Below, piece after piece: positions 37,327-45,160 of a stretch of DNA of 64,000 nt. This stretch comes from Roseovarius litoreus. Lineage in GTDB: Bacteria > Pseudomonadota > Alphaproteobacteria > Rhodobacterales > Rhodobacteraceae. The notes beneath the pieces are model-generated. The model saw only the letters and a list, made by a program, of their open reading frames with translations. It had not been told where the DNA came from and did not search any database. Within the stretch, counting starts at the first letter, position 1, and the number at the start of each line of letters is the position of its first letter. The stretch covers positions 434,001 through 498,000 of the forward strand of contig NZ_FRCB01000001.1 in NCBI RefSeq assembly GCF_900142765.1, in the 5' to 3' direction. Position numbers and translations under genes: made by a program.

Positions 37327-37428
37327 GGAATGTCGGAAACCCCGCGTATCAGATCGGGCGGGAATGTCTGAAACTCTGTGTATCAGATCAAACGGGAGTG
37401 TCTGAAACTCTGTGTAGCTGAGCGGGTC
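37327..37428. repeat. three tandem copies of a 34-bp unit
   Basis: Units at 37327-37360, 37361-37394 and 37395-37428 begin GGAATGTC, GGAATGTC and GGAGTGTC with exact 34-nt spacing. Units 2 and 3 share TGTCTGAAACTCTGTGTA; units 1 and 2 share TATCAGATC. No intervening spacers, so this is not a CRISPR. It lies in the non-coding block downstream of the orphan antitoxin gene. Confidence 0.8.
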
Positions 37429-37617
37429 CATGCGGTTTTCAGGCCCCACGAGACAGTCCCCACAAGACACAGCAACCAAGATCCCCAAGACACAGGCTCA
37501 CTGAACACGCATGGCCGCTGCAGACACAGGACCACTCAAGGCCCGCAAGACACAGGGCCTGCAAAGGCACGACCCACGAGACAGGCCCAACCAGACAGGC
37601 CCAACAACACAGGCCAT

Positions 37618-37695
37618 CCCAAGACCGCACGACACCAAGACACGGCCCAACAAAACAGGCCACCCCAAGACCGCACGACACCAAGACACGGCCCC
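37618..37695. repeat. 46-bp-period direct repeat in the CA-rich block
   Basis: AAGACCGCACGACACCAAGA occurs at 37621 and again at 37667, each followed by CACGGCCC, giving about 30 nt identical at a 46-nt period. Surrounding sequence repeats the same short words less exactly, suggesting expansion by slippage or unequal recombination. Confidence 0.75.
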
Positions 37696-37767
37696 ACACC
37701 ACAGGCCACGCCGAGACACAGCCTCTCCAGCCCCCCCAAGACACAGGCCCCCAAGGCAGGGAGACAG

Positions 37768-37784
37768 TTTAGAATCGTTCCAAT
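37768..37784 (+). promoter_or_regulatory. probable Irr box (ICE motif) upstream of nfu
   Basis: TTTAGAA-TCG-TTCCAAT matches the alphaproteobacterial Irr consensus TTTAGAA-N3-TTCTAAA at 12 of 14 defined positions. It ends 2 nt before a perfect -35 hexamer TTGACA (37787-37792), with a weak -10 (CATATC or ATATCT) 17-18 nt further on, about 30 nt before the nfu start. Irr senses iron through haem; regulation of an Fe-S assembly gene would make sense. Inferred from the motif. Confidence 0.55.
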
Positions 37785-37843
37785 CCTTGACAGCTGCGCC
37801 CTGCGCGCGCATATCTTGAGGAACCACTGGAAAGGCGCGACAC

Positions 37844-38407
37844 ATGTTCATTCAGACCGAATCCACACCGAACCCCGCGACGCTGAAATTCCTGCCCGGA
37901 CAGACCGTGCTGGAAGCAGGGACAGCTGATTTCCCGACCGCCGAAGCCTCGGACAAGTCGCCGCTTGCCGCGCGGCTGTTCGGCGTTCAGGGCGTACGGG
38001 GTGTGTTCTTCGGCAATGACTTCGTCACCGTCACCAAGACCGACGACGCCGAATGGGACCATATCAAACCCGCCATCCTTGGGGCAATCATGGAGCATTT
38101 CCAATCCGGTCAGCCGGTTATGGCGGTGGATGCCGAACACGCCTCGGGCCATGCCGCCCATGAGGGCGAGGATTCCGAGATCGTGGGCCAGATCAAGGAG
38201 CTGCTGGACACCCGCGTGCGTCCCGCCGTGGCACAGGATGGCGGCGACATCACGTTCCACGGCTTCGAACGCGGCGTGGTCTATCTGCATATGCAGGGCG
38301 CCTGCGCGGGCTGCCCCTCGTCCACCATCACACTGAAAATGGGCATCGAGAACCTGCTGCGCCACTACATCCCCGAAGTGACCGAGGTGCGCCCGGTTGG
38401 TGTCTGA
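37844..38407 (+). CDS. NifU-like Fe-S cluster carrier (Nfu)
   Basis: 187 aa with two domains: Nfu_N (about 1-88, MFIQTESTPNPATLKFLPGQ...GVRGVFFGNDFVTVTK) and the C-terminal NifU domain (about 105-185) with the cluster-binding CxxC in GACAGCPSSTITLK. It accepts or transfers [4Fe-4S] clusters to target enzymes in the cytosol. Preceded by a TTGACA promoter and an Irr-like box. It overlaps tsaB by 8 nt and heads nfu-tsaB-rimI. Confidence 0.95.
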   Translation: MFIQTESTPNPATLKFLPGQTVLEAGTADFPTAEASDKSPLAARLFGVQGVRGVFFGNDFVTVTKTDDAEWDHIKPAILGAIMEHFQSGQPVMAVDAEHASGHAAHEGEDSEIVGQIKELLDTRVRPAVAQDGGDITFHGFERGVVYLHMQGACAGCPSSTITLKMGIENLLRHYIPEVTEVRPVGV

Positions 38408-38984
38408 CACCCCTGTGATACTGGCTTTCGACACATCGGCCGCGCATTGCGCGGCCGCTTTGCTGCGCGGCGACCGGATCGTGGCCGCGCGCGCCGAAGA
38501 GATGGGACGCGGGCAGGCCGAACGGCTGATGCCCCTGCTCACCGAGATACTGGCAGAAGGCGGCGCCACATGGGCCGATCTGGACCGGATCGCGGTGGGC
38601 ATCGGCCCCGGCAATTTCACCGGCATCCGGATTTCCGTTTCGGCGGCGCGCGGCCTCGCGCTTGCGCTTGGGGTACCTGCGGTGGGCGTGTCGAGTTTTG
38701 ACGTGGCCGCTTTCGGGCGGGATGCCACGGCGCTGCCCTGCATTCCGGGGCCTCGCGGCCTGAGCTATATCCGTCCGCCCGGAGGCGATCCGCGTCTCGC
38801 GGACGATGACGAGATCGCGGCGCTTGGCCTGACACGGGCGGGCCTGCCCTACGCCGCAGAGCTGGCCCGGACCATCGCCCGGATCGCGGCAAAAGCCGAT
38901 GCCGGCACGGCCCCCGCGCCGCTTTACGTCAAGCCTGCCGATGCGGCCCCGTCGCGCGACGCGCCGCCGGTGATTCTGGAATGA
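38400..38984 (+). CDS. tsaB: tRNA threonylcarbamoyladenosine biosynthesis protein TsaB
   Basis: Partner of TsaD and TsaE in forming t6A at position 37 of ANN-decoding tRNAs. 194 aa, ASKHA-like: VILAFDTSAAHCAAALLRGD, the central helix GQAERLMPLLTEIL, DRIAVGIGPGNFTGIRISVSAARGLALAL and GVSSFDVAA. The likely start is GTG 38400 (TTG 38397 also possible), overlapping nfu. It is slightly shorter than many TsaB proteins at the C-terminal side. Overlaps rimI by 4 nt. The Sua5-type protein that supplies the intermediate is at 59.5 kb. Confidence 0.93.
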   Translation: MSDTPVILAFDTSAAHCAAALLRGDRIVAARAEEMGRGQAERLMPLLTEILAEGGATWADLDRIAVGIGPGNFTGIRISVSAARGLALALGVPAVGVSSFDVAAFGRDATALPCIPGPRGLSYIRPPGGDPRLADDDEIAALGLTRAGLPYAAELARTIARIAAKADAGTAPAPLYVKPADAAPSRDAPPVILE

Positions 38985-39430
38985 CGGAAGCGTTGGCACG
39001 TTTGGCGCCGGGGACGGATCAGGCGCAGGCGCTGGCCCGGCTGCACGACCGTGCCTTTGCCGGTCAGTCGCGCCCGTGGCAGGCGTCGGAATTCGAGACG
39101 CTTCTGGACTCGGAACATGTGTTTGCGATGGGCGAGCCGCGGGCCTTTGCGCTTGGCCGGGTGATCGCGGACGAGGCCGAGCTTTTGACATTGGCCACCG
39201 ATCCTGCATCCCGGCGGCAGGGGCTTGCGCGGGCCTGTCTTGCCGCCTTCGAGGACGAGGCGCGCAGGCGCGGCGCCGCACAGGCCTTTCTGGAGGTGGC
39301 CGAGACCAATGGCGCGGCGGTGGCGCTGTATCTGGCGGCGGGATATCAGCAGAGCGCGCGGCGCGAAGGGTATTACCGGCTGGACGATGGCAGGCGCGCA
39401 GATGCGCTTATCCTGACAAAAAAGCTTTGA
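38981..39430 (+). CDS. rimI: ribosomal-protein-alanine N-acetyltransferase RimI
   Basis: GNAT enzyme that acetylates the N-terminal alanine of ribosomal protein S18. 149 aa: VIADEAELLTLATDPASRRQGLARACLAAFE contains the acetyl-CoA loop RRQGLA, and FLEVAETNGAAVALYLAAGYQQSARREGYY is the RimI C-terminal motif. The ATGA overlap with tsaB and the common tsaB-rimI pairing support the name. Confidence 0.92.
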   Translation: MTEALARLAPGTDQAQALARLHDRAFAGQSRPWQASEFETLLDSEHVFAMGEPRAFALGRVIADEAELLTLATDPASRRQGLARACLAAFEDEARRRGAAQAFLEVAETNGAAVALYLAAGYQQSARREGYYRLDDGRRADALILTKKL

Positions 39431-39562
39431 GCCGGGGGCGCATCAGAGCACGGTCCAGATAATCCGAAAGATAAGTCCAGTTTAGCAGAATTGATCGGGC
39501 CTGACGGGATCTGGGCGCCCTGATCTCTTGCAATGCGAGGGAAACTGCGTCTAGGAACAGCC

Positions 39563-40480
39563 ATGCAAATCTACCTGCCCATAGCCGAGGTGTCGGTCAA
39601 TGCCTTCCTCCTTCTGGGGTTGGGCGGCATGGTGGGTGTGCTTTCGGGCATGTTCGGGGTTGGCGGCGGCTTCCTGATGACGCCGCTGTTGTTCTTCATC
39701 GGCATTCCGCCGGCTGTCGCCGTGGCGACCGAGGCGAACCAGATCGTCGCCTCGTCCTTTTCGGGGGTGCTGGCGCATCTGAGGCGAAAGACCGTCGATC
39801 TGAGGATGGGCACCGTGCTGCTTATCGGCGGGTTGCTCGGGGCGGCGCTTGGCGTCGTGGTGTTCAACTATCTCAAGTCGATGGGCCAGGTCGATCTGCT
39901 GGTCAAGCTGTGTTACGTCCTGTTCCTTGGCGTGATCGGCGGCATGATGTTCTTCGAGAGCCTGCGCGCGATCCGGCAGACCCGGTCGGGCAAGGTGGTG
40001 CCCAAGCGCAAGAAGCACAACTGGATCCACGGGCTGCCGTTCAAAATGCGGTTCCGGACGAGCGGTCTTTACATCAGTGTGATTCCCCCGCTTCTGGTCG
40101 GTGTGGCGGTGGGTATTCTGGCGGCGATCATGGGGGTCGGCGGCGGCTTCATCATGGTGCCGGCGATGATCTATCTGCTGGGGATGCCGACCAAGGTGGT
40201 TGTGGGCACGTCGCTGTTCCAGATCATTTTCGTGACGGCTTTCACCACGATGCTGCATGCCACCACGAACTTCACCGTGGATGTGGCGCTGGCGGTGCTG
40301 TTGCTGATCGGGGGCGTGATCGGCGCACAGATCGGCACGCAGATCGGGACCAAGATGAAGGCCGAACAATTGCGCATCCTGCTGGCGATGATGGTGCTGG
40401 CGGTGTGTTTCAAGCTGGCCTTCGACCTGTTGCTGCAACCGTCCGAGCTGTATTCCATCGGCGCGGCCGGGGGGCATTGA
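39563..40480 (+). CDS. TauE/SafE-family sulfite exporter-like permease
   Basis: 305 aa inner-membrane protein with about eight helices in two halves. Each half starts with the TSUP glycine-rich motif: GVLSGMFGVGGGFLMTPLL and GILAAIMGVGGGFIMVPAM. Members move sulfite, sulfoacetate or other organosulfur anions; substrate unknown here. ATG 39563 chosen over an in-frame codon 10 residues upstream. The next gene, TIGR02186, begins 2 nt after the stop, so the two products probably work together at the membrane. Confidence 0.9.
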   Translation: MQIYLPIAEVSVNAFLLLGLGGMVGVLSGMFGVGGGFLMTPLLFFIGIPPAVAVATEANQIVASSFSGVLAHLRRKTVDLRMGTVLLIGGLLGAALGVVVFNYLKSMGQVDLLVKLCYVLFLGVIGGMMFFESLRAIRQTRSGKVVPKRKKHNWIHGLPFKMRFRTSGLYISVIPPLLVGVAVGILAAIMGVGGGFIMVPAMIYLLGMPTKVVVGTSLFQIIFVTAFTTMLHATTNFTVDVALAVLLLIGGVIGAQIGTQIGTKMKAEQLRILLAMMVLAVCFKLAFDLLLQPSELYSIGAAGGH

Positions 40481-40481
40481 G

Positions 40482-41243
40482 ATGCTGAGGCGCCTTGCCC
40501 TGCTGATCTGTCTGATGGCGATGCCGGCGACCGCCGAAGAGGTGGTGCTGGGCCTGTCGAGCGACAAGGTGCGGATCACGGCGACCTTCGAAGGCTCGGA
40601 GGTGCTGGTGTTCGGCGCGGTCAAGCGGCAGGCGGCGATCCCCGATGAGCCGCTGGATGTGATCGTGACGATCGCGGGGCCGTCGAAGCCGCTGACCATG
40701 CGCCGCAAGGAGCGGGTGCTGGGCATCTGGGTCAATACCGACGCGGTGGAGATCGACGCCGCCCCCAGTTTCTACGCGGTGGCGACGACCCGTCCGCTGG
40801 ATCAGGTGCTGAGCAATGTCGAAGATCTGCGGCACCGGGTGTCGATCAACCGCGCGATCCGGTCGGTGGGCGCCCCTGCCGAGGTGGCGGATGCGCAGAC
40901 CTTTACCGATGCGTTGATCCGGATCCGCAAGAAGAACCTCAGCTACCAGATGCTGGAAGGCGCCGTGGCGCTGGACGAGCAGACGCTGTTCCGCACCGCG
41001 ATCGAGTTGCCGGCGAACCTGACCGAGGGCTCGTATCAGACGCGCATTTTCCTGACGCGCGGCGGCGCTGTGGTATCGCAGTTCGAAACCGCGATCGAGG
41101 TGCGCAAGGTCGGGCTGGAGCGGTGGATCTACACGCTGTCGCGCGAACAGCCGATGATCTACGGGTTGATGTCGCTGGCCATCGCCATCGCCGCAGGCTG
41201 GGGCGCCTCTGCCGCCTTCCGGATGATGCGCCAGAACGGCTGA
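40482..41243 (+). CDS. TIGR02186 family protein, membrane-anchored periplasmic protein
   Basis: 253 aa. N-terminal signal (MLRRLALLICLMAMPATAEE), a beta-rich periplasmic domain that opens EVVLGLSSDKVRITATFEGSEVLVFGAV, and one C-terminal transmembrane helix (PMIYGLMSLAIAIAAGWGASAAF). This is the alphaproteobacterial TIGR02186 family, usually adjacent to a TauE/SafE permease exactly as here (2-nt gap). It may be an accessory subunit of that permease. Biochemical role not established. Confidence 0.85.
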   Translation: MLRRLALLICLMAMPATAEEVVLGLSSDKVRITATFEGSEVLVFGAVKRQAAIPDEPLDVIVTIAGPSKPLTMRRKERVLGIWVNTDAVEIDAAPSFYAVATTRPLDQVLSNVEDLRHRVSINRAIRSVGAPAEVADAQTFTDALIRIRKKNLSYQMLEGAVALDEQTLFRTAIELPANLTEGSYQTRIFLTRGGAVVSQFETAIEVRKVGLERWIYTLSREQPMIYGLMSLAIAIAAGWGASAAFRMMRQNG

Positions 41244-41502
41244 GCAGCCCCGAGCCAACGGGCCGAGCCATGTGCGGCGCTTCGCTTTGCGCGCAAAAAC
41301 ACCTCCAGATTCCGTGACGTCCGGAAACACCGTGCTGCGCGTGAGAGCGCATTAAGGCGATCCTCGCCCTGCCTTGTTCAGGCTGCGGAGCGACGGCTAG
41401 CCTGAGAGACAAAATACTTGACCCACGGATGTCATCAGGGACAGGCTGCATGCGGCGGCATACCGCGTTGGGACTGCCGGTTACCAGTAAAGAGGACGCG
41501 TT

Positions 41503-42009
41503 ATGACACCCAATCTCCCCCGCCGATCCAGCACCGCACTTGCCATCGCACTCGCTGTCGCGAGCACCGCTGTCTGTGCCCAAGACCTCGAGTATCTTGG
41601 TGAAGTCGAGGGCTGGGACGTGATGGTCGATCCCTCATTGGGCTATGGGTGCTTGATTCAGGCCGAATACAATGACGGCTCCGTGGTGCGTATCGGGTTT
41701 GATCGCAACGAAGGTGCCGGTTACGTGACCGCATTCAACGATGCCTGGGGCGATATCGAAGAGGGCGAGGTTTACCCGATCCTTTTCGATCTGGATGGCG
41801 CCGAATATGAAGGCGAAGCTACCGGGATTTACCTGGCCGGGGTCCCCGGCGCGGACATCTATTTCGACAATCCCGAATTCCTGTGGGACATCGCCGCGAA
41901 ATACACGATGACGCTGTATAATGCCTATGGTGAGGTGATGGCCATTGATCTCAGCGGAACGATGGTTGGTCTCGAGGCCGTCATCGAATGCCAGAAAGAG
42001 CTGGGGTAA
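41503..42009 (+). CDS. secreted hypothetical protein
   Basis: 168 aa with a clear Sec signal peptide (about 1-26, cleavage after VCA). The mature part is acidic and beta-rich: VMVDPSLGYGCLIQAEYNDGS, DIYFDNPEFLWDIAAKYT and a closing ECQKELG; two Cys could form a disulfide. AAAGAGGA precedes the ATG. No family recognised with confidence. The 259 nt upstream contain no gene. Confidence 0.75.
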   Translation: MTPNLPRRSSTALAIALAVASTAVCAQDLEYLGEVEGWDVMVDPSLGYGCLIQAEYNDGSVVRIGFDRNEGAGYVTAFNDAWGDIEEGEVYPILFDLDGAEYEGEATGIYLAGVPGADIYFDNPEFLWDIAAKYTMTLYNAYGEVMAIDLSGTMVGLEAVIECQKELG

Positions 42010-42173
42010 GCCGCAGTGCATGACCGCCTTCCGGAAGATGCGCCGGAACGTTGACGGTGCGGCTGGCCTGTCCTTGTCCAACCCATATCCGGCACCCATC
42101 TGCGGGTTCGCCATTGCCGAGCGTCAGCGGCGGATTACCCTTTTGCCGGTGACAGGTCCAGGGAGCAGAGCGG

Positions 42174-42839
42174 ATGCGGGGTTTTCTTTTCGGTATCGTC
42201 CTTGTCGCGGCGGGTCCGGCGGCGGCGGAGCGTGTCGAGCTTGACGGGTTCGCGGTAGATCGGTGGGAGGTCACGGTCGGCGCTTTCACCGCGTTTGCCG
42301 AGCGCACGGGTCTTGTGACCGAGGCCGAGCGAAACGGCGGCGGCTTTGAATGGGGCGCCGGATGGGAGCGCCGCCCCGGCTGGACATACAAGACGCCGCA
42401 AGGGCGGCCCGCATCGGAAAACGAGCCCGCCGTGCATGTGACATGGGGCGAGGCGCAAGCCTTTTGCCGGGATGCCGGAGGCCGGTTGCCGACGCGGGAG
42501 GAATGGGCCTCGGCGGCCTATACCGAACAACGCACGGCCCCGTCGGCAGGGTTCGAACAGGAGCGGAGCTACACCTATCCGGTCGGGGATGAGCCGGACG
42601 GGATGAACAACAATCGCAGCCATCATGTCGAGGTCGGCACGACCAAGGAAGGGGTGAACGGGCTTTACGACATGGGGGCCAATGTCTGGGAATGGGTGGC
42701 CGACCGGCAAGGCGACGACGCCCTGACAGCGGGCGGAAGCTGGTGGTACGGACCGCGCGCCACGCGGATCGACGGGATGCAATGGAAACCGGCGTCGTTC
42801 TATGCGGTCTATGTGGGGTTTCGGTGTGTTTATGAGTGA
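42174..42839 (+). CDS. SUMF1/FGE-like domain protein, periplasmic
   Basis: 221 aa with a signal peptide (about 1-18, ending AAAE). The rest is a shortened formylglycine-generating-enzyme/EgtB-type fold: FAVDRWEVTVGAFTAF, AVHVTWGEAQAFCRDAGGRLPTREEWASAA, GLYDMGANVWEWVADRQ, GGSWWYG and the terminal YVGFRCV. True aerobic FGEs carry two active-site cysteines near the C-terminus (SFxC...CYRYR); that segment here (SFYAVYVGFRC) lacks the pair. It is thus unlikely to mature the sulfatase BetC and may be a structural or ligand-binding member. Confidence 0.82.
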   Translation: MRGFLFGIVLVAAGPAAAERVELDGFAVDRWEVTVGAFTAFAERTGLVTEAERNGGGFEWGAGWERRPGWTYKTPQGRPASENEPAVHVTWGEAQAFCRDAGGRLPTREEWASAAYTEQRTAPSAGFEQERSYTYPVGDEPDGMNNNRSHHVEVGTTKEGVNGLYDMGANVWEWVADRQGDDALTAGGSWWYGPRATRIDGMQWKPASFYAVYVGFRCVYE

Positions 42840-43069
42840 GGGGGCTGCTGGGTAATATCGGGCCTTTGCGGATGTTCGCGTTGTGTGCGGCGAACGGCAG
42901 GAAGGAGCCCAAAGTGCATTATGCTGCGTTCGCCAACAATGGCTGCTTTTTCTGCTCGATAAGAAATCTACGCTGGCACGTATTGGCGGTATATTCTGGG
43001 TTCAGATGCCATAATTTCGCCGTGTCTGTGATTTATCTGCGCTCGCTGAAACGACGAAAGAGTAATACG

Positions 43070-43519
43070 ATGGAACAGACAATCGAAGAGCGGCCCGCGA
43101 AATTTGGATTGGCTGGATTTATGCTGGGTGTTGTAAGTCTCATCGTCATTCTCATTCAACTTTCCGCTTTTTTTGAGCCGCAAGAGAAGAGTAGCGGTTC
43201 TGTCATTGGCGAGATTGCAGCAGACATAAAGCAATCCGCCGCGCGTGCATTGTCAGGGGAACCAGCCCCAGAGCGCAGTCCACCGCCCCGAGACTATGGT
43301 CGGATCATTACAATTGCCGCGCTCTGCGTGGCGGGTATCGCGGTCGTGCTCGGCGGTATTGGACTATACCGAAACGAACCACACCGGCTTCCATATATGG
43401 CCGTTGGCATCGGCGTTTCAGCATTCGTAATGCAGTATATGTTCTGGTTGGCGATCCTGATTTGCGGCGTGGCCCTGCTCATAAGTATTATCGGAAATCT
43501 CGATAGTATTTTCGGATAG
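43070..43519 (+). CDS. small inner-membrane protein
   Basis: 149 aa: four hydrophobic helices (about 15-38 FMLGVVSLIVILIQLSAFF, 83-102, 110-123, 127-145), with a polar loop rich in Ser/Pro (EPAPERSPPPRDYGR) between the first two. The GC content is lower than in neighbours, and flanking non-coding DNA on both sides is also AT-richer, hinting at recent acquisition. ATG 43070 (MEQTIEE) preferred over 78 extra in-frame codons that are not protein-like. Function unknown. Confidence 0.7.
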   Translation: MEQTIEERPAKFGLAGFMLGVVSLIVILIQLSAFFEPQEKSSGSVIGEIAADIKQSAARALSGEPAPERSPPPRDYGRIITIAALCVAGIAVVLGGIGLYRNEPHRLPYMAVGIGVSAFVMQYMFWLAILICGVALLISIIGNLDSIFG

Positions 43520-43729
43520 ACATAGAAACTCTCGTCTACAAAACAGACCTTTGCCGTTCGATGTTTGATGGCAGCTCTGTCCGCATAGCAGACCTTGGCC
43601 GGGGCTGAAGCCAACGGCCACTCCCCACCCAAATCGACCGGCGCGGCAAGGGCGAGCTTGGTGTTTACATTCCCCCTGATTTAGGTGCCACTGAAGCGCA
43701 ACGGAGTGCACCACCAAAGGGAGATGACC

Positions 43730-45064
43730 ATGGGCCTGTACCAACAACTTCAGGAACGCCAAGAACGGAACATGCCCCTGCGCGTCGGCGTCGTCGGGGC
43801 CGGAAAGTTCGGCACGATGTTTCTGGCCCAGGCCCTGCGCATTCCCGGTGTTCATGTGGTCGGCGTTGCCGATCTGCGGGTCGATGTCGCCAAATCCAAC
43901 ATGGTCTACGCCGGATGGTCCCCTGACCGGCTCGAGGCCGCGTCACTGGACGCAGCGCTTCAGTCCGGCACAACCCATGTGGGCGAAGATGCGATGGCGA
44001 TGATCGACCATCCCGGCGTTGATATCGTTGTCGAATGTACCGGCAACCCGGTGATCGCAGTCGACCACGCGCTTGCGGCTTTCGCGGCGGGCAAACACGT
44101 CATCTCGGCCACGGTGGAGGCCGATGCCGTCTGTGGTGCGGCCCTTGTCGCAAGGGCCGAGGCGGCGGGCGTGATCTATAGCCAAGCCTACGGCGATCAG
44201 CCCGCCATGACGGTGGAGCTGGTCGATTGGGCCCGCACCTGCGGTTTCGAGGTCGCCGCCGCGGGACGGGGCCACAAGTGGAAACCCGAATACCGTTTTT
44301 CCACCCCCGACACGATCTGGGACTTCTGGGGCGTGACCCCGGAACAGGCCGAGCGCGGACGGCTGAACCCCAAGATGTTCAACAGCTTTCTGGACGGCAC
44401 CAAACCTGCCATCGAAAGTGCCGCGATTTCCAACGCCACCGGGCTGAATGCGCCGACACATGGCCTGAGCTATCCGCCCGGCGCAATCGACGACATCGCC
44501 ACCCTGATGCGGCCCCGAAGCGAAGGCGGCGTGTTGGAAGAGGCCGGCATGGTCGAAGTGATCTCGAGCTTTGCGGCAGACGGCACCATGATCCCCAATG
44601 ACATCCGGCAGGGTGTCTGGGTCGTGGTCAAGGCGACCTCGGACTATGTGAAGAACTGCTTTGAGGAATACATGGTCTCGACCGATGACAGCGGGCTCTA
44701 TTATTGCAACTTCAAACGCTTTCACCTGATCGGTTTGGAATTGGGTCTGTCCGTCGGCTCGGTTGGCATCCGGAAAGAAGCAACCGGCACCAGCAAGGAG
44801 TTTCGCTCGGACGTGGTGGCCGTGGCAAAGAGGGACCTGAAAGCGGGCGAGATGCTGGACGGCGAAGGCGGCTATTGCGTTGCCGGTCAATTGCGCCCGA
44901 CACGAATTTCAGTGCCGATGAGGGCTTTGCCACTGGGCCTGACGGGCGACATCAAGCTGCTGCGCGATGTGCCGGTCGATACGATCCTGACCTATGACGA
45001 CGTGGAGATCGACGAAAGCCTGAATGCCGTGAAACTGCGCCGCGAATGCGAGGCGATGGTTTAA
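43730..45064 (+). CDS. COG4091-type NAD(P)-dependent oxidoreductase with C-terminal SAF domain (homoserine-dehydrogenase-like)
   Basis: 444 aa. N-terminal Rossmann fold LRVGVVGAGKFGTMFLAQAL (GxGxxG), VDIVVECTGNP, GKHVISATVEADAVCGAAL and a middle domain with SQAYGDQPAMTVELVDWARTCGF; C-terminal SAF-like domain (RDLKAGEMLDGEGGYCVAG). The group is often misnamed homoserine dehydrogenase or FlgA; several relatives act on sugar acids in catabolic operons. ATG 43730 has AGGGAG 6 nt before it; ATG 43724 is an alternative. Genomically isolated, so the substrate cannot be deduced. Confidence 0.85.
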   Translation: MGLYQQLQERQERNMPLRVGVVGAGKFGTMFLAQALRIPGVHVVGVADLRVDVAKSNMVYAGWSPDRLEAASLDAALQSGTTHVGEDAMAMIDHPGVDIVVECTGNPVIAVDHALAAFAAGKHVISATVEADAVCGAALVARAEAAGVIYSQAYGDQPAMTVELVDWARTCGFEVAAAGRGHKWKPEYRFSTPDTIWDFWGVTPEQAERGRLNPKMFNSFLDGTKPAIESAAISNATGLNAPTHGLSYPPGAIDDIATLMRPRSEGGVLEEAGMVEVISSFAADGTMIPNDIRQGVWVVVKATSDYVKNCFEEYMVSTDDSGLYYCNFKRFHLIGLELGLSVGSVGIRKEATGTSKEFRSDVVAVAKRDLKAGEMLDGEGGYCVAGQLRPTRISVPMRALPLGLTGDIKLLRDVPVDTILTYDDVEIDESLNAVKLRRECEAMV

Positions 45065-45160
45065 CGCGTTTCGCGAAAAACCTGACTCGCGGATGTTCGC
45101 GACCTGCGGTGCCCGGTTCACTCGGGGCACGCGTTTCGCCTTTGGCTGATGCCCGGATGC

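Larger units (their letters stand above)
37080..37767. other. non-coding, repeat-rich intergenic region
   Basis: 688 nt without a credible gene; open frames here have arginine- or cysteine-rich shadow compositions. It holds (i) CTATGG repeats near 37110; (ii) a three-unit 34-bp tandem repeat; (iii) a CA/GA-rich stretch (about 37285-37760) in which short units such as CACGAGACAGGCC (37287, 37304, 37575) and CAAGACACGGCC recur. The C/A bias of one strand differs sharply from the neighbouring genes. It may be a decayed insertion or an expanded simple-sequence tract. Confidence 0.7.

Noticed and set aside
37072..37371. Open frame directly after the Phd-like gene as a possible toxin
   Set aside because: 99 codons starting in a CTATGG repeat, Trp/Arg-rich, with no Doc, RelE, PIN or YoeB pattern; it runs into the repeat block.
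37327..37428. Possible CRISPR array
   Set aside because: The 34-bp units are directly tandem, with no unique spacers, only three copies, and no cas genes in the window.
42174..42839. SUMF1-like protein as the formylglycine-generating enzyme for BetC
   Set aside because: It has a signal peptide while BetC is cytosolic, and the C-terminal active-site cysteine pair is missing.
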